NCBI GenBank assembly: GCA_031409855.1
Contig: JANNYA010000169.1
Span: 1-20,322, forward strand
Origin: JANNYA01 sp031409855
GTDB taxonomy: Bacteria; Pseudomonadota; Gammaproteobacteria; Xanthomonadales; SZUA-5
Direction of reading: 5' to 3'
Length of the DNA: 20,322 nt
In this document: one piece after another, positions 13,717 through 20,322 of the stretch
How the letters are laid out: every line of letters starts with the position of its first letter
Numbering within the stretch: position 1 is the stretch's first letter
Notes under the pieces: generated by a model
Databases searched by the model: none
Told to the model about the DNA's origin: nothing
What the model saw: the letters and a program-made list of their open reading frames with translations, nothing else
Translations under genes and position numbers: made by a program

Positions 13717-14622
13717 GTGGCAAGCACGGACGTGAGCCTCGACGTTCCCGTCGCGAACGTCGTTCTGCGCAAAGCACAGTTTTCGCTCGCTCAGCTGGAC
13801 GAAGCCATGGGCATGCTCAATGGCGCGCTTTCGACCCTTCGCAACTCTCGAAGTAATCCCTTAGCTCTAGACGGGCTGCACACCTACTATGTCAACGTCC
13901 AGACCAATGACGTCGTGCTCACTGTGGCCAAAGGCTATGAGGATACGGCCTACAACTTTGTCGCACTGAGCGGCGCGGATGCCAAGCTGATTCGAGTTGA
14001 ACGCTCGCAAGGCAAACCTAGCCCTGCGATTGCTCGCGCCGTGTATGGCGGGCGCGAATACGGCACGGGGGGTGGCCTTTGCTCGATCGGATTTGCCGTG
14101 ACGCGCGGCGCGACTAAAGGCTTTGTTACCGCTGGCCACTGCGGAATTCTGAGCGCGGCGGTTAGCATCGCCGGGGAAAGCGTAGGCACGGTGCAGGGCA
14201 GCAGCTTCCCGACCAACGACTACGGCTGGGCGAACGTGCGCAGTAACGATACCCTGCGTAATTTCGTGTATCGCTATACCGGCAATAAAGTTGTCAACGT
14301 AGTTGGCAGCACAGAAGCTGTGAGCGGTGCATCGATCTGCCGCTCCGGCTTCGCTTCCGGCTATCGTTGCGGCACCGTCGGTAGCAAAAACATTACGGTG
14401 AACTATGCAGAGGGCGCCGTATTCCAATTAACGCAATCGAGCGCCTGCTTGACCAAAGGCGACTCGGGCGGCGCCTGGATTACGCCTGGCGGACAGGCCC
14501 AGGGAGTAACCTCCGGTGGCGCACTTAATGGCGCAACCAACTGCGATTTTTCTGAGCCAGCAAGTTACTTCCAAAAGGTCAATGAAATATTGAGCGCCTA
14601 TGGCTTGACCTTGGTTCGCTAG
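13717..14622 (+). CDS. Alpha-lytic-protease-like serine protease (S1E), likely 5'-truncated
   Basis: The frame from GTG 13717 encodes 301 residues: the C-terminal half of an alpha-lytic-type prodomain (about 1-104) and a complete mature chymotrypsin-like protease. The triad is His141 (VTAGHCG), Asp168 (PTNDYGW) and Ser250 (KGDSGGAW). All six cysteines of the family are present: LCS with GHC, ICRSG with YRCG, and ACLTK with TNCDF. At the two S1-pocket positions where alpha-lytic protease has Met (ACM.RGDSGG, GVMSGG), this protein has Leu/Thr (ACLTKGDSGG, GVTSGG). Prodomain coding continues upstream to about 13543, so GTG 13717 is not the true start and the signal peptide is missing. These enzymes need their prodomain to fold and a signal to be secreted. 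The gene is probably non-functional unless an unusual start is used. A strong terminator follows. Confidence 0.85.
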   Translation: MASTDVSLDVPVANVVLRKAQFSLAQLDEAMGMLNGALSTLRNSRSNPLALDGLHTYYVNVQTNDVVLTVAKGYEDTAYNFVALSGADAKLIRVERSQGKPSPAIARAVYGGREYGTGGGLCSIGFAVTRGATKGFVTAGHCGILSAAVSIAGESVGTVQGSSFPTNDYGWANVRSNDTLRNFVYRYTGNKVVNVVGSTEAVSGASICRSGFASGYRCGTVGSKNITVNYAEGAVFQLTQSSACLTKGDSGGAWITPGGQAQGVTSGGALNGATNCDFSEPASYFQKVNEILSAYGLTLVR

Positions 14623-14669
14623 CCTTGACGTGACGGAGGAGCAATCAGCGTCTTGAGAGCAATCCCGGC

Positions 14670-14703
14670 AAACGCCACCAGCCAGGTTCTGGTGGCGTTT
14701 TAA
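14670..14703 (+). terminator. Rho-independent terminator after the protease gene
   Basis: A perfect 12-bp stem, AAACGCCACCAG (14670-14681) and CTGGTGGCGTTT (14689-14700), with a 7-nt loop, runs into a T tract (TTTT ending at 14701). It lies 48 nt past the protease stop. Confidence 0.9.
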
Positions 14704-14770
14704 TGTTCTGGCCGCTCAATTCGCGCGTGCAAATCGCCTCGTTTGGTTCAAATAAACCGTGACGACGCCG

Positions 14771-15027
14771 ATGATCGCCCAGCGAACGGCGCCATTCAAA
14801 CTGATGGATCGTCATCCCCGAATGTTTTAGTCGGGGATCAGCCTGCACTTGCGCAAAGTACAGCGAATTGCAATGGTGCAACACCAGAACAAGCGCCTGG
14901 ATTCCCGCCAAAAACACGCGGGAAAGACGAACTCAGTAAGCACGCGGGAATGACGAACTCAGTGCGCCGTCGCCCCATTAAACTCGAATCAGCGAAATCT
15001 ACCGAGATTCCCCTTCAGTTTGAATGG
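14771..15027 (-). repeat. Dispersed intergenic repeat, copy 2 (MITE/BIME-like, inverted)
   Basis: Read on the minus strand, this matches copy 1 at 8713-8942 over about 200 bp, with the same order of modules. It differs by an internal duplication of the ACTGAGTTCGTC.TTCCCGCGTG block (around 14925-14965 on +). It is bounded by an inverted 12-mer: CCATTCAAACTG at 14792-14803 and CAGTTTGAATGG at 15016-15027. This makes a 236-bp unit with terminal inverted repeats. It fills most of the 426-bp gap between the protease and the kinase gene; no coding content is seen. Confidence 0.85.
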
Positions 15028-15048
15028 CCCCCCAGCAAAGGCGCACGC

Positions 15049-18000
15049 CTAAAAGCACGCCAATTTAAGCCCCGCCGGGAACTTGGCTTGAACCTTCAAA
15101 CAGCCGCTCTTGACCGCTTGACCCGATGGGGTGCTATGCAATTGATTCTGCGCAATGATCGATAGCGCCTCCTGCATCGATTTCTGCGCTGCCAGATGCT
15201 GTCCAAGGGCAGACTGCGAAAGCGCGAGTGAATTGAGTACTTCTGCAAACACCGGATAATGCGGATGCATCGATTTGCGGCCCAGCGCAACCGCTTCCAA
15301 GTTTGCCTTGAGCGCTTGATCCAATTCGCCAAGATCGCGGTTTAGATCAGCCAAATACAGCAAGGACAGAGAGCGCTCCCACGGCCTCGGATCTCCAGTA
15401 GCTAAGTTGAGTAAGGTTTTTGCCTCGTCGTATTGACCCAGATGGGCTAACACCAGACCTAGTGTGCCCGCAGTGACCAGCTTTCGGTTCGAGTTCGCCG
15501 TGTTCGCTAAGACCTGCCTCAGCAGTTTCGCTGCCTTTGCTTTATCGCCCTTGCTAAGCAATAGAAGCGCAAGCCTAGAATCGACTTCTGGAAGTAAACC
15601 AACAAAATTTAATTCCGCAGAAAGCTCCCTAGCCTCGTTAAACGCAAGCTCCGCACTATTCAGATCGCCTTTTAACGCAAGTATTTTTCCTAATTCATTA
15701 AGTGCTCGCGGGCGCTCCACATGCTTGATTGCATACCGCGCAATCGTCCTACGAGCTAATTCTTCCGCCTCATTGAAGCGCCCTTGTGCGGCAATGGCGG
15801 TCGCCAAATCGACGCTCAAATACAGCGACCATGCATTGTCTTCGTCGTAGTGACTTTGCCAATTTTTAAGCGATTCACGAATCAATACTTCAGCCTCGTC
15901 AGCTCTACCGAGTCTAGTCAGCCCGAGGCACACAATGGTGACTTGATAGACCATGCCGGCGTCGCCGTGGACGTTTCGCCTAATTTCGAGGCCTTGCTGG
16001 GCCAACGTCAAAGCACTTTCTGCGTCGCCTAAATCAATGCTCAGCCGCGATAGCTTACTTAACCCTTCGGCACGCAAATCTTGCACTTCTGGGGCCTTTT
16101 GGTTGGCATACTCCAGTACTAACTTGAGGTGCGCCTGAGATTCCTTCGGCGCAGAAACGCGTTGCAGGTCTGCGATCAATAAACGCATTTGTAAAGTCCA
16201 ATAATCATCAGCTCCGTGACTAGCCAAGCGTTTGGCAAGAAGTTGATTGAGTTGATCGACTTGCAACGCCGTAGCGGCGTTGTATTGAGTAGCCGCGCTA
16301 TTCGTTATGACCAAAAGGAATTCAGCCAGCACGGTCGAAGGGTGATCCTGTCCAAGCGCATCCAGGAAGCCACGGGCAGCGATTTGATAGTCCTTGGCAG
16401 CTAAAGACAACTCGCCGAGCGCGTAATAAACATCACCCCGCTGTTGAACAGACTCCAAAGTGAGCAGATCGTGCGCGCCTAGTAAGGTGCTTCGGGTTTT
16501 GATGACTTCTATCTGCGTTTCCAGGGCGAGATCTAATATTTTTAGCTTGAGTAGGCTGCCCGCCAAGGAGTGATATAGCCGCGCTTGTAAGAGCGGCTGT
16601 GCGCGATACTGGTTTGCAATGTCTTCCAAAGCGGGTTTGAAATAGCCATACCTTAGTTGGCTGATGCTAATGTCGGTAAAATTGATCGACTGCAACAAAC
16701 GATTGTGTTCACTCATCAGCTTTTGCGCGGCTGGATCCCCGTCGGCAATGGCCTGATTCAGCGCTGCCAAAATATCAGCGCGCATGCGCAAGCCGAGTTG
16801 TTCGGGCGAAATACTTTGCCAGCGACTCTCCAGAAATTTATTCGCCACCTCCGATTTCGCGGCTAAATCTTGTGCCACTTTGGCGGACTGATCCGCCTTT
16901 AGGAAGCCCACTACAGCCGTCGTGGTGGTTAGCAGCAGTGCCGCCACCGCCGCCGCAATCAATATCGAAGCGCCCCGATTGCGCCGCACATATTTACCAA
17001 AGCGATACCAGCCCGTGGTGGGCCTTGCCTGCACCGGCCGCATTTCCACCCAACGCTGCAAGTCTTCTTTCAGCGCCAGCACCGAGGCATAACGATCATT
17101 CGGGTCGCGTTCTAAGCATTTGCCCACCACCCACGACAAATCACCCTCCAAGGTTTTGGGCAGCTCATCGACCTTGATTGCACGATGCTCGGCCAGTTCT
17201 TTACGTTTATCTGCCGAGGTGTTTTGCAATTGCTCGCGCATCGATGGCAGTTTCGATTTACACACCAGCTCGCGGACTTTTTCCGGCTCCAGGTTTTCCA
17301 ATGATTCGCTGGCAATCGGCGTTCTGCCCGCCAGTAGTTCGTACAGCACCACGCCCATCGAATAAATATCGCTGCGGGTATCGACACCCGTTGCAGCGCC
17401 CAAAACATGCTCCGGGCTGCTGTAAACCGGCGTGCCAATAAAGGCGCCAAAACTGGTGTGCAAGGTGTGCGCCGCCAGCTTTCCGTGTAGCGATTTGGCT
17501 AGGCCAAAGTCGATCACTTTGACGGTGCCAGCACTTTCCGGGGCGCTGCTGACCATCAAATTGCTGGGCTTAATATCGCGGTGCAGCACGCCTTTTTGAT
17601 GCGCGTGCAGCACGCCATCGCACACTTGTAGGAACAATTTGATGCGGGCATTGATGTTCAAATGGTGCGCATCGCAGTATTTGGTAATGTCCTCGCCAGC
17701 GATGTATTCCATCGCAAAAAACGGCCTGCCATCCGCCGCTAGCCCAGATTCGTGCACGGCAGCCACATTCGGATGATTCATCATCGCCAGCGCTTGGCGT
17801 TCGGCGTCAAAGCGGCTGAGGATTTGTTTGCCATCCAAGCCGGAGCGAATGATTTTCAGTGCCACCTTGCGATACGGATCACGCTGTTCGGCCAAATACA
17901 CCGTGCCCATGCCGCCTTCGCCCAAGCGATCCAGCAAACGATAGGGGCCGATGGTTTCAGGCGCTGCGTGCGGATTAACTGCATGAACCGGCGCGGGTAA

Positions 18001-19275
18001 AGCTGCGGGTACGGCGGCGGGCACCGTTTGCGGCACCGGCAAGTTCACTTGCGCCTCCGCTGCCGCGCCTGGAGTAAGCAGAGCGCGCAGCTGCTGCGCA
18101 AGCTCGGCCGCACTCGGTCGCACCGCGCCTAAGCCAACGCAGGCTCGAAGCAGTTTTTGCAGATCCGCATCCGCAACCCGGCTAAGCCAGTTTTCATCTG
18201 CCAAGGCGTGCCAATCGCGCACCGAAAGCTGCAAAAACACCAAAGCAAGTGCTGCAATATCGTCGGCAGTGCTGGCTGGCGCACCCGCCTCCTCGGTGCC
18301 CATGGTTAATCCCAAGGCGGTAATTTGCAGTGGCGCCAGTTTGCTGCGATCTGCCAGAGCGCCTAAGCCCAGTGCGCTAATTTTGAACTGCGGCCCGGCA
18401 TCGGTTTCGTCGACCAGTATGCGATCCGCGCGCAAGTTTCCGTGCACCACGCCCAGCTGATGCAGCGCGGCAAGCGCATCGCAGAGCTGCAACATCAGCG
18501 CCAGCGGTGGCGTTTGCGGCATGCCGCTGGCTTTGCTCCATTCAATCAAACTGCCGTATTTGGCGTAATCGCGCGCCAAGTAGTACGGCGGTTCCTCCAG
18601 CTGCCAGTCGCGAATCACCGCAAAGCCAGGATGCTCGGCCAAGCTTTGGTTGACGTAGCGCAGCAATGTCACCTCACGCTGCAAGCGGCGCAAATACGCT
18701 TCCGAGCGGCAAAAGCGAAAAACCCGAAGGCCTTGATCCAGCTCGCCAAATTCAGAAGGTTCCGCGAGCCAGCTTTCACTCACCGGCGATTCGCCCAAAC
18801 GCCTGAGTAAACGCCAGCCTGGGCAATCGGCAACCGTGCCGCCGGGGGCAAGCAAGGATTCCACCGGCTGTGCTTGCACCTCCGCGATCACTTGCGGATC
18901 CGGTGACGCCAAAAAGTGTATTTCCGCCACCAGCTGATAGCCGCGCCTGGGGATAGTGCGAATCAGCGGCTGCAACGATTCCTCCGCCAGGGAGCGGCGC
19001 AGAAAGAAAAGCGTATTGGTCAAGCCCCGATCACCTACTAAATCATTACCTTGCCAAACCACCGCAATAAAGTTGTCACGCGATACCGCTTTACCCTCGG
19101 CACTGGCGAGTAAGCCCAGTACTTCAAGTTCTTTACGCCGCAAAGGTTCGCGCTTGCCTTGCCAACTCAAGGTGCCTGAAATTGGGTCAATCGAGCGCCC
19201 CGCCAAACTGTAGGGCTGATCGAGGAAGCGATCTTGCAGGGCGTACTGGGGATCCGATTTGCTCATGCATGACAC
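15049..19275 (-). CDS. Winged-helix / pseudokinase / Ser-Thr kinase / TM / TPR protein
   Basis: A 1408-residue membrane-anchored signalling protein. In order: an OmpR/PhoB-type winged helix (about 27-118; LRRKELEVLGLLASAEGKAVSRD, IPRRGYQLVAE), a degenerate kinase fold (about 151-400), and an active-looking Hanks-type kinase (about 443-745). These are followed by one TM segment (about 769-791; ILIAAAVAALLLTTTTAVVGF) and TPR repeats to the C-terminus. The second kinase has the P-loop LGEGGMGTVYLAE, Lys474, HRDIKPSN (Asp567), DFG (589-591) and GTPVYSSPE. In the first kinase, HRD is HGN and DFG is ALG, and no VAIK lysine is seen, so it is a pseudokinase. By topology, the DNA-binding and kinase parts are cytoplasmic and the TPRs periplasmic. 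The GTG at 19275 has AGGTG about 6 nt upstream; ATG 19266 is the alternative but is too far from it. Genes upstream run in the same direction. Confidence 0.9.
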   Translation of the reverse strand: MSCMSKSDPQYALQDRFLDQPYSLAGRSIDPISGTLSWQGKREPLRRKELEVLGLLASAEGKAVSRDNFIAVVWQGNDLVGDRGLTNTLFFLRRSLAEESLQPLIRTIPRRGYQLVAEIHFLASPDPQVIAEVQAQPVESLLAPGGTVADCPGWRLLRRLGESPVSESWLAEPSEFGELDQGLRVFRFCRSEAYLRRLQREVTLLRYVNQSLAEHPGFAVIRDWQLEEPPYYLARDYAKYGSLIEWSKASGMPQTPPLALMLQLCDALAALHQLGVVHGNLRADRILVDETDAGPQFKISALGLGALADRSKLAPLQITALGLTMGTEEAGAPASTADDIAALALVFLQLSVRDWHALADENWLSRVADADLQKLLRACVGLGAVRPSAAELAQQLRALLTPGAAAEAQVNLPVPQTVPAAVPAALPAPVHAVNPHAAPETIGPYRLLDRLGEGGMGTVYLAEQRDPYRKVALKIIRSGLDGKQILSRFDAERQALAMMNHPNVAAVHESGLAADGRPFFAMEYIAGEDITKYCDAHHLNINARIKLFLQVCDGVLHAHQKGVLHRDIKPSNLMVSSAPESAGTVKVIDFGLAKSLHGKLAAHTLHTSFGAFIGTPVYSSPEHVLGAATGVDTRSDIYSMGVVLYELLAGRTPIASESLENLEPEKVRELVCKSKLPSMREQLQNTSADKRKELAEHRAIKVDELPKTLEGDLSWVVGKCLERDPNDRYASVLALKEDLQRWVEMRPVQARPTTGWYRFGKYVRRNRGASILIAAAVAALLLTTTTAVVGFLKADQSAKVAQDLAAKSEVANKFLESRWQSISPEQLGLRMRADILAALNQAIADGDPAAQKLMSEHNRLLQSINFTDISISQLRYGYFKPALEDIANQYRAQPLLQARLYHSLAGSLLKLKILDLALETQIEVIKTRSTLLGAHDLLTLESVQQRGDVYYALGELSLAAKDYQIAARGFLDALGQDHPSTVLAEFLLVITNSAATQYNAATALQVDQLNQLLAKRLASHGADDYWTLQMRLLIADLQRVSAPKESQAHLKLVLEYANQKAPEVQDLRAEGLSKLSRLSIDLGDAESALTLAQQGLEIRRNVHGDAGMVYQVTIVCLGLTRLGRADEAEVLIRESLKNWQSHYDEDNAWSLYLSVDLATAIAAQGRFNEAEELARRTIARYAIKHVERPRALNELGKILALKGDLNSAELAFNEARELSAELNFVGLLPEVDSRLALLLLSKGDKAKAAKLLRQVLANTANSNRKLVTAGTLGLVLAHLGQYDEAKTLLNLATGDPRPWERSLSLLYLADLNRDLGELDQALKANLEAVALGRKSMHPHYPVFAEVLNSLALSQSALGQHLAAQKSMQEALSIIAQNQLHSTPSGQAVKSGCLKVQAKFPAGLKLACF

Positions 19276-19297
19276 CGTTCACCTGTGACGCTTGAGC

Positions 19298-19909
19298 TTA
19301 GCAGCTGGTAGGGCGATCAGTACGACTGCGATGCAGGCTAAGAGTAAGCTCGTCGGCCGACGGCGTCGCAGCGAGCTTAAATCCCAAAAGTGCGATGCCA
19401 TCGGCGCTCGGCGGCTGCCAATCTTGTGTCCTGGCAAAGCCCAGCTTATGCAAGAGCTTGATCGAAGCCAAATTATCCGGCTGCACAATCGCCAGCATTT
19501 CAGGCATTTGCAACACATCACGTGCGTGCTTGAGGGTGGCACGGGTGGCTTCTTCGGCCAAGCCTAAGCCGGTAAATTCGGGCAAAAACGCATAGCCTAA
19601 ATCGGGCCCGGCTAGAGTTTCACGTTGCAAAACGCCACACATGCCGACACACACGTTGCCTGCGCGCAGCACCACCGCATTCAAGCCATGCCCGTGCCTT
19701 TCATAGCTTGCCATCGGGCCGGTGCGCAGATAGTTTTCTGCATCTGATAAGTCGCACACACCGCGATCACCGATGAAGCGCAGAAAGTTTGCGTCATTCA
19801 AAAGGCGCAGCACGAAGGGCGCATCGTCAAGGGTGAAGCGCCGTAAAATCAGACGCTCAGTGGTCGCGATGGCGTTTGGGCCATCGCGCTCATCACTGAC
19901 GTCAGTCAT
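19298..19909 (-). CDS. GNAT family N-acetyltransferase (RimJ/RimL-like)
   Basis: A 203-residue acetyltransferase. It starts the domain with TTERLILRRFTLDDAPFVLRLL, typical of the RimJ/RimL-type GNAT group. The acetyl-CoA region is DLGYAFLPEFTGLGLAEEATRATLKHA, and KLLHKLGFARTQDW is the late beta-alpha block. The usual Gln/Arg of the pyrophosphate loop is Glu here, but the Gly-x-Gly is present. The substrate cannot be predicted; protein N-termini and small amines are both used by relatives. I choose ATG 19909, which overlaps the end of the upstream TolC-like gene by 8 nt. A GTG at 19930 is a weaker alternative. The overlap implies translational coupling with the efflux gene. A perfect 9-bp inverted repeat (19865-19888) lies inside the first codons. 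Confidence 0.9.
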   Translation of the reverse strand: MTDVSDERDGPNAIATTERLILRRFTLDDAPFVLRLLNDANFLRFIGDRGVCDLSDAENYLRTGPMASYERHGHGLNAVVLRAGNVCVGMCGVLQRETLAGPDLGYAFLPEFTGLGLAEEATRATLKHARDVLQMPEMLAIVQPDNLASIKLLHKLGFARTQDWQPPSADGIALLGFKLAATPSADELTLSLHRSRTDRPTSC

Positions 19910-20322
19910 GCGCCACTTCGACAAAATCACCCGCCAATGCCTTGTAGAGCATCGCTAAAGCACTGGCACGTGCAGTTTTTGCCTGCACCAGTTGGTCATC
20001 TAGGCTCAAACGTTGGCGCTGCGCATCAAGCACCACCAGATAATCACTGGCACCGGCTTCAAAGCGCAGCTCGGCCAACTCGCGCGCGCGCTCTGCTTGC
20101 GCGGTGGCCTCAGAGAGCGCTGCGGTGGATTCATTCGCGGCGCGGTAATTTGCTAGCGCGCCTTCGGTTTCTTCCAGTGCCCGCAATACCGTTTCTTGAT
20201 AGGCCGCCGCCACGCCGTCCAACTGCGCTTGCTCGGCTTTTACGTACTGCCCTACCCGGCCAAAGTTCAAAAACTGCCAGCTTATGCTCGGGCCAAAACG
20301 CCAGCGATCTGTGCCAGTGCCA
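19902..20322 (-). CDS. TolC/NodT-type outer membrane efflux protein (C-terminal part, runs off the window)
   Basis: A partial gene; its 5' part lies beyond the window edge and the frame is open to 20322. The visible 139 residues include the beta-strand block WRFGPSISWQFLNFGRV, the characteristic second-repeat strand of outer membrane factors. The long helices AQAQLDGVAAAYQETVLRALEETEGALANYRAA and ARELAELRFEAGASDYLVVLDAQRQRLSLDDQLVQA follow, then the end LAMLYKALAGDF. This is typical of RND or ABC efflux exit ducts of the NodT subgroup. Such genes usually follow a membrane fusion protein and a pump gene, which would lie outside this window. The GNAT gene overlaps its stop. Confidence 0.92.
   Translation of the reverse strand, partial: GTGTDRWRFGPSISWQFLNFGRVGQYVKAEQAQLDGVAAAYQETVLRALEETEGALANYRAANESTAALSEATAQAERARELAELRFEAGASDYLVVLDAQRQRLSLDDQLVQAKTARASALAMLYKALAGDFVEVAHD

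Noticed and set aside
14743..15165. 140-codon frame between protease and kinase genes
   Set aside because: It consists of the inverted repeat copy plus antisense of the kinase C-terminus.

Overview
The window comes from a bacterial chromosome of moderate to fairly high GC. The gene set suggests a gammaproteobacterium of the Xanthomonadales/Lysobacterales type. The clues are an alpha-lytic-protease-like serine protease, a secreted M14 carboxypeptidase with a C-terminal P-domain, a large kinase-TM-TPR protein and separate GGDEF and EAL proteins. This assignment is inference from gene content; no rRNA or tRNA is present to confirm it.

Layout. 1-3450 is ordinary housekeeping and stress sequence: a YbaA-like DUF1428 protein, a VOC-fold protein behind a 14-bp tandem repeat, and katG with a half OxyR-like site upstream and a clear terminator. 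3627-3990 is a RhuM-family remnant that has lost most of its C-terminus. A secreted M14 carboxypeptidase runs on the minus strand (4085-6151), followed by a FadD-like acyl-CoA synthetase (6525-8219) and a small secreted DUF6265 protein (8250-8711) on the plus strand.

8712-15030 is the accessory part. It is bracketed by two inverted copies of a roughly 230-bp intergenic repeat (8713-8942 on +, 14771-15027 on -). Between them lie a decayed second copy of the fadD 3' end, a parD antitoxin with a frameshifted parE toxin, and a minus-strand two-gene c-di-GMP operon (EAL then GGDEF). Next come a promoter region with repeated TCGACT motifs, an AT-richer gene for a cysteine-rich secreted protein with lectin-like repeats, and an alpha-lytic-like protease whose 5' end (signal peptide and start) is missing. 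A small TIR-bearing insertion may lie in front of the protease.

15049-20322 (all minus strand) carries the most unusual gene: a 1408-residue protein with an OmpR/PhoB-type winged helix, a pseudokinase, an intact Ser/Thr kinase, a transmembrane segment and a long TPR region. Upstream of it, in the same direction, are a GNAT acetyltransferase and the 3' part of a TolC-type outer membrane efflux gene, overlapping by 8 nt.

My best candidate for something little described is the wHTH-pseudokinase-kinase-TM-TPR protein. Second is the repeat-bounded accessory segment with its decayed gene copies.
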